A DNA stretch of 64,000 nucleotides, taken from Batillaria attramentaria. Its lineage: Eukaryota; Mollusca; Gastropoda; Batillariidae. The notes beneath the pieces are model-generated. The model was not told the DNA's origin. It made no database searches and saw only the letters and a program-made list of their open reading frames with translations. Location: positions 199,001 to 263,000 of the forward strand of contig JACVVK020000533.1 of assembly GCA_018292915.2 (NCBI GenBank), written 5' to 3'. The position numbers and the translations under genes were made by a program. Positions 34,987-47,629 of the stretch are shown one piece after another (positions within the stretch are counted from its first letter, which is position 1; the number at the start of each line of letters is the position of its first letter).

Positions 34987-35500
34987 CTGTAACAACATTA
35001 ACAAAGTTTATTTATTTTAATCTTTCAAGCTACAAACAGTTGAAATGACAAATGAAGTGAGACAGCCACTCACAGTGCAGGTGGAAAAAACAAACCAATC
35101 CAAAAACAAAAACATAAAAAAGAATGCTTGAAGTGAGGTAACCAATCAAAGTGCAGTTAAAGCCATTCAAAATGCAGATTAAACAACATGAAGTAAGACA
35201 ACCAATTGGTGTGCAGATGACTCAACCCTTGACGTTAGCCAATCAAACACACTGTATTACTGTGATTTTAAACATTACAAATCCACCCCTGAAATATCGC
35301 TGAGCTCAGAGAAAGAAACACCACAGTTTGTTTATTGACCAAATTACAACCATCAAGTCTTATCTTCATACTTTTCCCCCAAACTTACTTATTATACAGA
35401 AGTTATCTATGTTCTGCAATGCACTGACATTTTACTCTACCAACTGAACCCAATAACAGACTCCTCCACTTTACAGCAGAACATACGCCATGATTCTCAC

Positions 35501-35638
35501 CTGTAAATTTGCTGGGAACTCCCACAATGCCCTCAGGGATCCTGGAGACCTTGACTTTGCTGGGGTCAAAGGTCTTAACCCTGAAAGGACTTCCCTTGAT
35601 GGGCGTGCCAGCAAGATTGACACTAACAACGTACGTTC
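35501..35638 (-). CDS. Filamin-like exon 17: Ig-FLN 8/9 junction
   Basis: 138 bp, phase 1 to 1. Reads GTYVVSVNLAGTPIKGSPF, then FDPSKVKVSRIPEGIVGV and SKFTG. Acceptor CTTCTCTTGCAG, donor ACAG|GTGAGA. A textbook filamin exon. Confidence 0.95.
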
Positions 35639-36030
35639 CTGCAAGAGAAGAGCGCACATGTATTAGCCTTGGAACAGAAATCAAAACAATGGATGCAATC
35701 CGTAACAGTTTGACTGGACTGTTGTTCAGCTTGATAATTTTTCTCAACTCTCAAAAAAAAAAAAAAAAAAAAAAATCACCAGCTGTTACTATGCAGCCCA
35801 TGGTATTGTGTCTAACGGCAACTTTGAACGACAGTTTTATCGTTGTTAATAAAGTATCCTCATTATCAAATAATAAATATTAACTGAAAGTGCTGTAAAA
35901 GAATCACAAGAATTTAAACTTAAACTAACATATGATGTTTAAGACCCCCCCCTCCCCCCCCCCCCCCCCCATTCCCTCTAATAAATGAACCACAAATGAA
36001 TACATGAATAAATAAATAACCATAGCTTAC

Positions 36031-36114
36031 CGACTTCCCTTGGTACATATTCGACTGTCAGATTCGGTGACCCGTGTCCAGTCAGTTTGGGAGCCACCTT
36101 CTGACCGTTTGGAC
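36031..36114 (-). CDS. Filamin-like exon 16: core of Ig-FLN 8
   Basis: 84 bp, phase 1 to 1. Reads PNGQKVAPKLTGHGSPNLTV then EYVPREVG. The codon at the join gives C instead of G. Donor GTCG|GTAAGC. Confidence 0.88.
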
Positions 36115-36835
36115 CTGTTCGCCATTGACAATAGATTGCAGTCAGTGTAACTGTAGTTTCACACAATAAAACTTACAAAATGCTTTTCTGGGTGCTTTTG
36201 TGTCCAACAGAAAAGGCAGTGACAAAGGGTTAGAGTCAAAGTACATAGCTGGTTTCTTGTTGCAGTGTATCGGCAAACAAATTTAAGCAGCTGTTGAAAA
36301 ATGTGTGCGTCTATGTGTGAAACATTGAATTAAAAAAATGTACATAAATTCACCCCCCCCCCCACCCCACCCCTGATGAAAGTTTACTTATTCTTCGTCA
36401 TGTATCCCAAAACCCTAATCACATCCTATGCTAACATACAGGATCATAACTAAAATATCTTCCGAAAAAGACAAACTCATGGAAGAACTATTGAGACATC
36501 TAAAACGGAACAAAAGAGACATACAAATGGCAAACATCCAGACAAACACAAAAACAAAACAAACAAACACAAACAAGACAAACACAGAGCAGGAAACAAA
36601 AGGACAAAAACTCTGACAAAAAAAAGAAGAGACAGACGACATAAAACAGAAGTCAGTGTGTGAGCTGACCTTATGAGATCCGCGCCCCTGTAGCCGCTTC
36701 CACCAATCAAGTTTCAAGACATATCATGCACTGTTCGCTTTTAGCCAATCAGGAAGCATTTCTCTTTCTCCCTGGGCCAAATTCTATACAGCACCCTTCT
36801 CCACAGGCAAAGGAATGGCGGTAACAACAACGGAC

Positions 36836-37187
36836 TATGTACTGTAGCCAGACTTCAGCATGCATCATGCAAGGACTCAAATATAAGGAATTTTGGAACG
36901 AACTGAGCTTGCAGCAAAAACATTAACAGGACTCCGGAGGAGACATTAACCTTACTGAAGTACAAATACAGAGTGGAGAATGCCCTTGTGATGAGGGACC
37001 AATGACTACCGACCACATCCTTCAAGATTGTTTAACGCATGCAGCATCCAGGAGGGAGTACTGGCCGACACCAACAGCAGTGGAAACCAAGCTATACGGC
37101 ACCCTGGAGGAGCTGCGATGGACGGCAGCTTTCATCGAGGACACCGGGCTGCTCATTCAACGACAGGCGAACAAGGAAGAAGACTGA
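36836..37187 (+). mobile_element. LINE reverse-transcriptase C-terminal fragment
   Basis: An open end reads ECPCDEGPMTTDHILQDCLTH, the CxC...HxxxxC knuckle typical after the reverse-transcriptase domain of non-LTR elements, then stops at 37185-37187. Upstream parts are lost. Antisense to the filamin-like gene. Confidence 0.7.
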
Positions 37188-38344
37188 AGTACATGTCACA
37201 TAACATGTACTACACGTACTAGACAAGTTTTTGTGCCTTTTGAAGAGTCCATATTTGTGTGCTGCCAAAATTTCTGGAAACCTCAAGTATCTTCCATTAT
37301 GATGCTCCACAGAAAACCGGAACAAAATTTAGCTTGTTTGTTGTATAATTGTGTGACTTCTGCAAGGATAAAATGTCTCCTCCTTTGTCGGTAAAATTAC
37401 GGGTCATTTCTTTGGAGCTGCAATGTTCTGAGACGGATCGAGCCTCGAGGTCAGTGCAACCAAAATAATCAACTCCAGATTCACCATATTCAACCTGCAA
37501 AAATACACCATCCTGTCAAAGCCGGGTCAACAGAACAAAATGTCCAGCCGCACACCAATATTCCTCAAAACAAACCACAAAATAATGTTTTGAAATAAAA
37601 AGTGGTGAAAAAAATCAATGTTGTCCCGTCACGTAATGCTTTTCAACAGCAATTACATTGAATCACGGGGCAACTTACAGGTTCAACATTTAAAGCAAAA
37701 CAATGCTGGTGTGATTTAACATGAGTAAATTTCTGAATTACATTCATGTAAAGGCACAGCAAATAATCATGATACCTCCTATGTATTAAAAAAAAAATGT
37801 GCATACGCACAGGCAAATATATATACACATATATAATCTTAAACTAAATACACAGATTCACAACCAGAACATGTGAACACCTAATACAACACTGAAACTG
37901 ATGACCAGTCAATAAAAAAAAATTAAACCAAACAAAAAGACCTCTTTGCAAAAAATCTTGCGCTACAAATAACCACAAAACAACAGAACAGTGCTAGCTT
38001 GACTGTTCAAGATACAAAATCGTACAATCATTACTGATCGAGACAAGCACATGCGAGCGTGAAACAGTTTCCACAAAAATCTTCCTCCAAGATCTGAAAT
38101 ACAACCACGCATTTGGCATAAAAGGCAAAAAGACATAAAAGTGTTCAGATATCACAAGCCAAACCACTTGCATAGTCAAGTGAAAAATTTCATGCACCTC
38201 TGATGAAAAACGAGAGTGCACCTTCAGCTAAACAATATAAGTCACAGAGATGAGATCAGACAAGTAACTCTGAGGAGAGAAAAGTGAAGAAGAGTGGTCT
38301 CCCTTTAGGTTGGAGCATGACCTTGACACCTAGAGATCACTTAC

Positions 38345-38485
38345 AGAGGACGATGACCTCTGACCCCACACTGGACATTGCCTGGCTCTGAACTGTGAAC
38401 GCAGTCGCCCTGTCAACAGCGACCATCTCCGACAATCCAATAACAGACGCTTCCAACGCTTGGCAGTTGCAGGTTAAAGGGGACA
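38345..38485 (-). CDS. Filamin-like exon 15: Ig-FLN 7/8 junction, cassette 3
   Basis: 141 bp, phase 1 to 1. The evidence is size, phase, a TTTTTCAG acceptor, a T|GTAAGT donor and a recognisable body: after the join it reads LSPLTCNCQ, then SEMVAVDRATAFTVQSQAMS and VIVL. GSPF is replaced by LSPL and this exon is the most diverged of its class, so it would be easy to miss. Confidence 0.78.
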
Positions 38486-38755
38486 CTGAAAAACCAGAAT
38501 CCGTAGGCTATTTTAGAGAAGTGCCTACAATAACAAGTCCACTGGATGTCTTTGAACAGTCCCCAGTATGTATAGATTTTATTTGTTGAGATTTTCAAAA
38601 CTGTGCTTACTCCTCAGCTGTGTCATGTCCGCTATGCCCTTGCCATCTTTTAGTTTAGATTTCTTAGTTTAGTTGCATAGTATTAGACTTGGACATCACA
38701 CATTACTTTAGGATCTGTGTTTAATATGTATGGATTTATATGTCTAGATAAATTA

Positions 38756-38759
<4 letters not shown>

Positions 38760-38822
<63 letters not shown>

Positions 38823-38896
38823 CCAGAAGAAAATTTTCTGCCATCGACAGACAATAAAGTTATATTGAATTGAATTGAATTGAATTGAATTGAATA
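38760..38896 (+). repeat. (TG)n and (GAATT)n microsatellites
   Basis: A ~60-bp TG run, then after ~45 unique bases about six GAATT units. Confidence 0.95.
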
Positions 38897-39530
38897 ACTT
38901 TCTCTTGAGAGGACGCCCCACTCAATCTCTATATCAAAATACAAACCTTTTCCAGACCGTACAACAATTTACATGTATTGACTTATCGGGTCGCTTCGCC
39001 ATTAAAATGTCTAAACCTGTGTCCATGCAGAAGGGCTGTTGCCACCATCACTCACAGTAAAGTTTGATATGTTCTTCCAGCTTTTTTTTTCTTAATGTCT
39101 TTACATTTTATTCCAATTCCCATGCCAATTTCTCTGCCATGCTTTTATGTAAACTGGTTCAGATGAGCACGTACATAAGGTTTTACTTGTTGTGCTCTCT
39201 TACAAATACTGTTTACTGTTTGACAGTGATATTTCAATGAATCAAAAAAAAAAAAAAAAAAAATGTTTCAACCAACAGAATTACTTTAGTTGATCCAACA
39301 AAATTAATAAGTCTCACCATCAGAGTTGCTATGACTGAGTCTATGGGATATAGTGGATTTAGAGTATATCTCTGGTCCTCAAAGACGGTCCGAGGGTGGG
39401 GGGGGGGGGGGGGGGGAGAGATGACGTCAATTCCATGAACTACACATTTGACATCAGCACTTAATAAAAAATAAAAATAAAAAAAATAAAAGGATGGCAG
39501 GGGGTAGTGGACAAATGAAAATGAACTCAC

Positions 39531-39698
39531 AAGGCAAAGGCTCGTCATTGAAAAGGATGTCAACCTTCTGCTGGCCAGGCTCGAGAGGCACAAACTGGAT
39601 TGCATAGACACCCGTTTCCTTGGGGTCCACCTCGTTGGCGATGTTCCCGTTATTGACCATGATCTGCAGCTGGCCCTCACCGGCCTCCCGCACATCAA
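39531..39698 (-). CDS. Filamin-like exon 14: core of Ig-FLN 7
   Basis: 168 bp, phase 1 to 1. Begins IDVREAGEGQLQIMVNNGN and ends DILFNDEPLP. It ends in CCT T|GTGAGT, so the glycine usual at this splice becomes leucine when joined to the next exon. A LINE tail is inserted ~20 bp upstream of the acceptor, in the intron. Confidence 0.9.
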
Positions 39699-39713
39699 CT
39701 GCACAAAAATAGT

Positions 39714-40118
39714 TTGTTGGTGTTCAGTGTTGCTGGGCAGAAGATCCAGACATTTCTCAACACCTGTCTGAGGCGCATCTTCAACATCCGATGGCCAGAG
39801 AAGATCCGAAACGAAGAGCTGTGGGAGCGAGCGGGACAGGAACCAGTGGCCAAGCAGATCCTGCGGAGGAAGTGGGGCTGGATTGGACACACCCTCAGGA
39901 AGCCAGCATCCAGCACCACACGCCAAGCCCTGACACGGAACCCGCAGGGGAAAAGGAAGAGAGGCCGGCGTCGCAACAGCTGGAGGCGGGACACTGAGGC
40001 AGAGTTATGTAAGGAGGGGACCAACTGGACTGGAGTGGCAAGAACAGCCCAGAACAGAGTGCGATGGCAAAGGGCCGTCGATGGCCTATGCTCCACTTGG
40101 AGCCATGGGCCTAAGTAA
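39714..40118 (+). mobile_element. LINE ORF2 C-terminal fragment, open frame kept
   Basis: 134 codons including FLNTCLRRIFNIRWPEKI, RKWGWIGHTLRKP and NRVRWQRAVDGLCSTW, a common C-terminal region of animal non-LTR reverse transcriptases. The frame is intact to its stop but is only the tail of the element. Antisense to the gene, ~20 bp upstream of the exon 14 acceptor. Confidence 0.85.
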
Positions 40119-40307
40119 GTAAGGAAGTGTTGCTGGGCTGACCACTCCCATGGTCATCCTCTTGGATGAGAGGGCTGAGTGTGTGGCTGGTTTCAACTAC
40201 CCCCACCAGATGGCTGGCTGGCTGGACTATAGATGCTTTGAAGGGGGCTCATGTCACCAATTTTATGCTCACCGATTGTTGTGAGCTGTTTTTATGCTGT
40301 CTTGGGG

Positions 40308-40478
40308 GAGCCGGGATAGTCGAATGGTAGAGCGTTGGACTCTCAAAGCTGGGGTCGTGAGTTTGAATCCTGGCTGGGGCCAAATATTTGTGCTGGCCTT
40401 TTTCTCGCTGCCCCATCTATATCAACCTTACGTGGTGGAAAAGGACGTTAAATTCCCAAACACCCATCCACCCACCCT
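40308..40478 (+). mobile_element. SINE family A, copy 2
   Basis: tRNA-like head (GATAGTCGAATGGTAGAGCG, GTGAGTTTGAATCC), body with CCAAATATTTGTGCTGGCC and tail GTTAAATTCCCAAACACCC. Inserted in the intron between exons 13 and 14... upstream side, antisense to the gene. Confidence 0.85.
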
Positions 40479-41188
40479 TTTGTGTTGTCCATCATCAGGC
40501 CACTTAGACACCTTCAAAGTGTCTGTAAATGTTGGCACTGAGCCGACAGAACTCACCAATTGAACTCTAGCTCATTCCTTCTCTTTTGCCGTTGTCATAT
40601 TGCTGCTGCTACTTCGCTTAACGTCATTAAGCAATCTGTTGTCCATATGTATAACTCGATGTCAGAATATAACTTGCTTTACCTTACGCATATATTTGTC
40701 AAAATAGTGCAAGAATGAATAAACCAAAACTTATAGGAACACACGGGAACATGATGGTGGAAGGAAAAAAAAAACACAAAAAACCCCAAACAAAAAACCA
40801 AAAAAAAAAACCCAAAACAACAACAAAAAAACACCCTTCCGTAACGGTACTTGTGCTTGCGCAAGAACCCTCTTACTGATTCCCAAGAAAAAAAATAAAA
40901 ATTTTGAACCGACTGGATGACGCATAAACCACGCTGAGAGCTCCAGTAGTGTAACAACAGTTGTAAAATTGAATGTTCAATGGCGTGAAGTGTATCACAT
41001 TAAGAGCTGTACTAATCATCAAAGATAAGAGTACTTTGAGTGTACAGGCACACTCACAAGCAAAACTGTTCCAAAACATAACTTGGCTTAGCAAAGATGG
41101 AATTAGCACGATTAATATGGTGGGGGGGAGGGGGAGGGGGGGCTTTGTTTTGGGTTTTTTTGTTGTTGTTGTTGTTTTTTTTTGCAAG

Positions 41189-41403
41189 TTTAACCCTTTC
41201 ACTGCCAGCCGCGTTTCAGTTCACTCACGGATAGCATCTCGTCATGTCACTGCTGTAAACAGGAATCAAAACCTGCTGTATTGCATCCAGAGCTTTTTCC
41301 CTCAACTACTGGAAAGTCTAGATTTAACATTTTAACTAATTTGACAGTGGGTCTACTGGTGCGATTCATGAAATCCTGCGACGGCAGCAGTGAAAGGGTT
41401 AAA
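41189..41403. mobile_element. TTAA-flanked inverted-repeat element (piggyBac-like MITE)
   Basis: Ends are TTTAACCCTTTCACTGC and its reverse complement. Insertion at TTAA with CCC-starting ends is the pattern of piggyBac-type transposons; the 215-bp interior codes for nothing. Lies in the intron between exons 13 and 14... on its downstream side in genomic order. Confidence 0.65.
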
Positions 41404-41551
41404 TTAATCATTAAAACTTCCTACAGCTTGAACAAAGTATGTACGTAAAATTGATCTGTTCTGATTAAGAACAAGATGCTTTTTCTCTTCAAGCAATAAA
41501 CAAACATTTACACGAATATACAGAAAGCTGACCCAGGTATCCCACACTTAC

Positions 41552-41689
41552 TGTCAAACGAGAGAGGCTGGCCGACAAAGCCGTCAGCCAGTGGAGTGAC
41601 GATGATTGCACCGGCATTGTACGCCTTGGCCGTGAACGGGCTGCCTGCCACAGCCTGGCCAGAATACTGCACGTTGATTGTGTGGTCAC
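41552..41689 (-). CDS. Filamin-like exon 13: Ig-FLN 6/7 junction
   Basis: 138 bp, phase 1 to 1. Reads GDHTINVQYSGQAVAGSPF, then AYNAGAIIVTPLADGFVGQ and LSFD. Strong donor GACA|GTAAGT. Closely resembles exon 9, the matching exon of cassette 1. Confidence 0.93.
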
Positions 41690-41737
41690 CTGCAAAACAA
41701 GACACATATTTTCACATTACTCCCATGTTCTCAGCAT

Positions 41738-41893
41738 GACCCCGGATAGCTGAACGGTAGCGTGTTGGACTTTCAATGCTCAGGTTGCGAGTTCGAATCC
41801 AAGCTGGGGCTAAATATTTGCCCTGGCCTTTTCCTTGTTGCCCCATCTTTGATATCACCCGTACGTAGTGAAAAAGGATGTCAGACCCTGTGA
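41738..41893 (+). mobile_element. SINE family A, copy 3
   Basis: Head GATAGCTGAACGGTAGCG and GCGAGTTCGAATCC, body TAAATATTTGCCCTGGCC. The tail is degraded, so it is older than the 63-kb copy. It lies about 50 bp upstream of the exon 13 acceptor. Confidence 0.8.
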
Positions 41894-42459
41894 ACTCATA
41901 TAAACCTCACATACCGGTGTATAGACATTTAAGGTTGATCCCTGCTTTACCGCATTTCATACCACGCACGAGTACCCCACAAATTTGAATTTTTTTTTTT
42001 TCGCTTCTGGCCCTGTATGCGAAAATCAGGCAGGATAACAGTTTATTGGCGGCTCGTACTGCAGCAAACACGAATATAATCAAAGTGTAACTCAGCCACT
42101 GAGCCAAATTTTAATCCATGCGGACATAAATTAATCTTTTTTTTTTCTTCTTTTTTTAAGTGAGGCCAATGGTGCACTACCCCAAACTGACCTGGTAAGA
42201 ATTGAGTTAACAATTGGTAAATCACCCTTTGATTTCTGAGGTCACCGACTTTCCCAAAACATGAGAAAGCGGACAATGCTATTGGTTGCTTGCTTGTTGT
42301 TTGTGGGTTTAAACATGCACTCCTTGCATTGAAATCTCCATTTTCTTGATCTGTTTTCAATCTCTTTTATTTTCCACTCAGAACAGAGGTGAGCATTGAC
42401 AAAACATAAGAAAATAAAAGATGAAAAATAGTGATGACAGGTTTTAACAAACAACTCAC

Positions 42460-42543
42460 CGACAACTCTTGGCGTGTAGGTAACTTGCAAGTCCCCTGCT
42501 GAGTCGGACGTGAGTTCATATGGAACATTGTTGTCGTCAGGGT
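42460..42543 (-). CDS. Filamin-like exon 12: core of Ig-FLN 6
   Basis: 84 bp, phase 1 to 1. Reads DPDDNNVPYELTSDSAGDL then VTYTPRVVG. The first residue is D instead of the usual G-P-x-G turn. Acceptor GATGAACAG has a poor pyrimidine tract; donor GTCG|GTGAGT is strong. Confidence 0.85.
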
Positions 42544-45500
42544 CTGTTCATCGGACGAAAGAACAACTTCACTTCAAACATACAGCTACGTAACTTGCCA
42601 TTCAAAGCGTCAAGGGTGACACTCGTACATCCGTAAAAGCACCATATATGACAAAAGGCTACTATACAGTGTGTACAAATGTAATAGCATGTAAGTAACC
42701 AAGAGGAAGACAGAAAGTAAGATCACTACAGGAAAAGAACTTGAAAGTGTCCGTCCACATACAAACACGTGTCTCAGTATGAATTGCTGTAAGTGACATG
42801 AACTGGTTTGGAGAAAGTGCTACAGTGGAGAAAAGTGCAGCTTAGGTGATTTTGTTTTGTTTTGTGATAGTGACAGAAGAAAGCCCGCAAAGATCTCAGA
42901 CTTATTTTGGTGTTAAAAACTACATCGAAAACCCAAGCCGTTTCAAGTAGACATATGTTCTATCAAGATCAACAGATCAGTAGGTGCGTGATAATTGGTT
43001 TTTGATGTGTGCTTAACTGTGCATGTCAGTGTAGAGCTGATGTAAAATACAATGGACTTCATACATGTGTTCAAACATCATACAGGTCATTGTTCTTGAA
43101 GTATACCAGAAACACAAAGTCTACACTTTGTTCCCTGAAACAGTATATATTCATTAGTCCAAATCTGTACAGTCAAATTTAGGTTTTGTTAATTGCAAAT
43201 GAAGAAAATGTGCCACTAATGTTAAGAACGGAAGCTGCACAGAAAAACAGTCTAGCTCTACGACTAGTGCAAGAATGAAATACACAACAAACAGGAGCGA
43301 ACAGGAAAAAGCCATCAACTACACACTACGTTTCATGGAAAATCGCAGGTATCAACTATGAATCAAGTATGAAAAACGAAATCTAGGAGGGAAAATGTAT
43401 CAAATCAAATTTTCATTAAAACAGTGGTAAGATTATATCTAAACCAAAATACTCCACACACCAAAACATTGAAGCTAATCACACAAGCAAACCACAAAAA
43501 TGCATGAATTACAGTTAATTATGAAGAAATGTGTGAAGCAATTAAAGTGAAAGTGACCATTCTGCGCTGTGGGACAAGATTTCGTGAAGATGATAGAGAA
43601 TAACAGAGTATTTCCAGCACTACGAAGACCCACCACAACAATTTCTATTTGAGTTTCAAAATCAGTGTACTGCATTTTACAGCTTAACTCCAGGAAGAAA
43701 TGAAGTCTACAGAGGCCTAATGCCTTCATAGAAGCCTTGTTCCCTGAGATGAAACTGGAGTGGACAATAGGAGTTTACTGAATATCAGTCGGACAGTACA
43801 GAGCTACCGGTAAAGTAATTACACGAGCAAAGTCAGAAAACGTCCTTTCCTCCTGAACTTGCTGAGACAGAGAGAGAGAGACAGACAGACAAACAGAGAC
43901 AGACAGAAAGAGGCAGAAAGACAGCAGACAGACAGACAGAGACAGGTATAATCAACACCCACCTGAGAACTGGAAACAGGCAATTGCAACCTATTATACT
44001 TCTTGACTGTTCACAAGTATATACATATATATGTACAAAATTCGACATTTTTCTCCCTGCTTAACTTTCAATCATTCTGTGAAAGCAAAGACACAACTGA
44101 CGTACACAATAAATCTTAGAAATAAATACAAACACAAAATAAAGTGCCATTCCTGATAAGGAGGGGTTGTTTCAACAACAATGAAAGTCTGGTATGTACT
44201 CATGGATACGGATACAGCTGTATAACGTACTACCAACAAAGTAGGGTCATGGGTCGAGCTGAAACAAATGTTCTGTAGATCATGCAAACCAAAGCCGGGA
44301 GCATCATCGCTATCTCTACGTTAAAAACCAAAACAAAAACTAAATGAAAAAATCTCATCAAATACAGCAAAATAAAATACAAAATCATGAACTCAATAAT
44401 CGGTGTGCAAAACCAAACCCATGAACAAAGATGGTAAACACAGCTTTATTTTCACGCACATTGTCTCTTAAAAAAAGTGATTTCCAGTGAAAAATATGAC
44501 AATAAGTTTCTGAAACAGAACAGTGGATAGCATTCATACTCGGACAAGCATCTATCCTTATTATCGTCATTCATGACCTTAACGTTTTCACTGTGACGGT
44601 GGCGACGGATGTTCAGTAATGCACCTGCTGATGTCAAGTGCACCACCTGTCGAGTGACTGCTCGAACACAGTTCCACAGCCAATCAGATTATTGCATGTG
44701 CTTGAAAGTTGAAACACTGAGGTTGACTGAATGGATAAATTCTCAAGACAAATGACAAAGCCAACAAAGAAAAAAAGGAAAAAAAAAATTAAAATAAAAT
44801 AAAATCTATTTTGCATTGTCAATTTCCTGAAAATGAAGGGCAAAACCTGACCTTCAATTCATGCAGGACTCATAGCTGACCTCAAAAGTTGTTGTTTACA
44901 TGCCAGAAGGATGAAACAAAACAAGAGGGTATATATATCAGTTTACCCGTGAACCACAATACCCGCCTCCAAATAGTTGCCTGGTACATACACGTACAGT
45001 GAAGTGTGCTCATTTCACAAACATATGTGAAGGTGAGGGGCGGCAGGGAGGGGGTGACTGGGGATGGGGGGGTGAATGGGGGTGGTGGATTCATGCATTA
45101 AATTTCAAACCTCACTATTCATCATGCCTCTTGTGACATGCACAGCTCTGTGTAGTAATTATGCCTCGTGAAACAATTCAGTCACAGGAATGGGATATTA
45201 CATGCAAATAGGAAACAGGAATCAATGTTCTTTTCATGCAGAAAGTCAAAACCCATTTCCCAAACCGATGGATACAACCAAGGGAAGGACAATCCTAAAA
45301 GACATCCATGTCGGTAGTTTTGCGATTCAGGGTTTTCCCATATGTAAATTCTGAGTACCTACATTGTTGTCTTTAAGTAAATACAAATTTTTTATGCGGA
45401 ATAATTAAACAAAAAGCAATATCAATGACCTGAAACTGTTTACAAATAAAGGAAATAATCAAAAACAAAACTACACTGAGTAAGAAATTTGCGATGGTTG

Positions 45501-45786
45501 GTTACCGGATTTTGTTTTACTTGTCTATTTTTTTTTTTATTGTTTGCTGTTGCAATTTTTTTTCAAAACTTTATTTCACCTTGATCCAACGAGTCTTCTA
45601 ACACCTGGATTCTGTTTCTAACTTCTGTTCACTGCAAAAAAACAGCACAGCAAATCCACAATAACAAAAAAATACCAACCTCGGCCCCAAAACTTTGTCT
45701 CCAAACTTCAAAACGCTAAAACTCACACACAAAAACCCAAACGCAAACCCAAGACACACAAACCCGGACAAACGCCTGCATGATAC
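42544..45786 (-). other. 3.2-kb intron between exons 11 and 12
   Basis: AT-rich; a CAGA-rich stretch at 43860-43945. No exon or recognisable element seen. Confidence 0.7.
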
Positions 45787-45933
45787 CTTTGATGTCTATC
45801 GCGATGTGTTCTGTTGGCGCACTACCACAGGATATTGTGAATGTGGCCGGACGATGTGTTTGGACCATGTCTTTTCCACCTCCTAATATTCGTATTACTT
45901 GCGGGTCAATTATGTGCACTTTCCATGGACTGC
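45787..45933 (-). CDS. Filamin-like exon 11: Ig-FLN 5/6 junction, cassette 2
   Basis: 147 bp, phase 1 to 1. Starts GSPWKVHIIDPQVIRILGGG, then HRPATFTISCGSAP and IAIDIKG. Acceptor TTTTGACAG, donor AAAG|GTATCA. GSPW is a rarer form of the GSPF signature. Confidence 0.88.
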
Positions 45934-46011
45934 CTGTCAAAACAGAAGGGAAAAAAAAAGAAGTTAATATTATGTCAGCTGCTCTACAAATTCACATACG
46001 CATGACCAGCC

Positions 46012-46515
46012 CCCGTAGTGTAGTGGTTAGCACTTTGGACCACGGACCCGGAGACCCGGGTTCGAGTCCCAGCTGAGGCAAGCGGGATTTTTCCTACCTA
46101 GGTCAGCTCCGACCCAGAGCGGGTGTGCTATGGGCCCAATGGGGAGGCTTTTGCCACACAGTCAAGATTCACCCATTTCATAGGTGTGACTATGGGGGTG
46201 CTTCCCTTGGTATGACATGTCTTATGATGTGGATGATTACACGGCCGGCACCGCAGGTGCCCTAGTTCCCGGGCCTGGTTAACCCCAGGATATTTATGAC
46301 AGGAAGCATGGAATGCGGCCCTGTCCTGCAGTCCCAAACCACACGGACCTCCATAGCATCATCTTACCATCATCCTCATCTCCATCATCATGCATAATAA
46401 AAAAAATTGCCCCAGCTTCCAAGCCCTCCATGGATTCCCCCATTACCAGGGAGGACTACCGCTGGAGCAGGCAAAGAGTTGTGGCAGCAAAAAAAAAAAA
46501 GAAAAAAAAAGAAGA
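46012..46515 (+). mobile_element. SINE family B, tRNA-derived, A-rich tail
   Basis: Starts with a tRNA-like head (CCCGTAGTGTAGTGGTTAGC, then CCGGGTTCGAGTCCC), has a ~400-bp body and ends CAGGCAAAGAGTTGTGGCAG followed by a run of A. It sits in the intron between exons 10 and 11, antisense to the gene. Its 3' end is also the unit of the array at 47640-48052. Confidence 0.8.
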
Positions 46516-47012
46516 AGATATGCATAGCGAGTAGTAGAACAATGCATAAAAGCTGCATACATCTCTCAGTTAGAAGGTACAACCAGGGCAGTACAAGGGA
46601 ATGTTGTATTGGGGCATCAGACTATACATAAAAATGCTACTACTGACAGCGTCACGTAAAAATCACAGTGGAACTTGTCTAAGGCGATTATCCTTTCACA
46701 AGAAAAACCAGAAAGCGTCAATCTATACCACGCCTGGAAGATCAAGATGACAGGAACGGTTATGTTGACAAATGCTCTCTCTTTCAACAGGTTCTGCTGT
46801 ACTATAGTTTCTCCATCAACCGTATGCTACTTCCTGATCACTGAAGGTCATGTCCACCTCATCCCAAATACAGTGCAACCTGTCTCAGTCAAAATTAATA
46901 TCCTTTCATCAGAAGAATCAGGAAAAAAAATTATCTCCTCTGGGAGTTCAGGATGACAGGTTCTCCCTCATTCAAGGCAGGTTCCACTGTACTACAATAT
47001 CACTGTACCCAC

Positions 47013-47180
47013 CTTCTACTTCCTGATCGTTGAAGGTCATGTCAACAGTGTGTGTCTGGTTGCCCTCGGGTACAAACGATGCCAGGAAACAGTGGTTGCC
47101 ACGGTTCTCTACGCTACATGCCACGCGGCCTCCATTCACGCGGATTTCAATATTCCCTGAGCCAGCTTTGGAAGCATCAA
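47013..47180 (-). CDS. Filamin-like exon 10: core of Ig-FLN 5
   Basis: 168 bp, phase 1 to 1. Begins IDASKAGSGNIEIRVNGG and ends TFNDQEVEG. The FTP motif is SFVPEGN here. Acceptor GTTTTTCAG, donor GAAG|GTGGGT. Confidence 0.9.
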
Positions 47181-47439
47181 CTGAAAAACAACAGAAGAAA
47201 TCATTAGGCTAATAATGATGCTGTTATGGTTTTGCACTTGTGAGTGAGAATATTTTTCATGTATTTCGAGAACAGTGAGGGATGACACGCATTTCACACG
47301 CCTCCTGTGCTATTCTCAAAATGGAAATTGCCAAAATTTCACAATGACGTCAATATGCTTTGTGATTAAATTTCAACCTTGGTCTATCAAAGGACACTTA
47401 TGGAGGCACTTCCCAACCTGTTCTTGCTGAGTTGTCTAG

Positions 47440-47600
47440 TGCTGAAATTTTGAGGGTTCATGGTCTTTTGGTACATGTATAAAAAGTCTGAAAGTCAAAA
47501 CCATTTGTTGCTGTTGTTCAAATTTGGGCATCCGTTCAAAAGTTTTGTGCGTACAAATACGCACACCTGTGTGTAATCGGGAATACTGAAAACCCCATAG
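47440..47600 (+). repeat. Undivided copy of the 27-kb dispersed repeat
   Basis: Shares GTCTTTTGGTA, ATAAAAAGTCTGAAAGTCAA and ACAAATACGCA with 26948-27373. It abuts the SINE-tail array. Confidence 0.65.
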
Positions 47601-47629
47601 AGGTAGTCCGGCACATTCCGTTCTCAGCA

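Noticed and set aside
37297..37500. A possible filamin exon ending near 37.5 kb (MQVEYGESGVDYFG...)
   Set aside because: It starts somewhat like a filamin strand, but has no GSP signature and the phase chain is already complete between exons 15 and 16.
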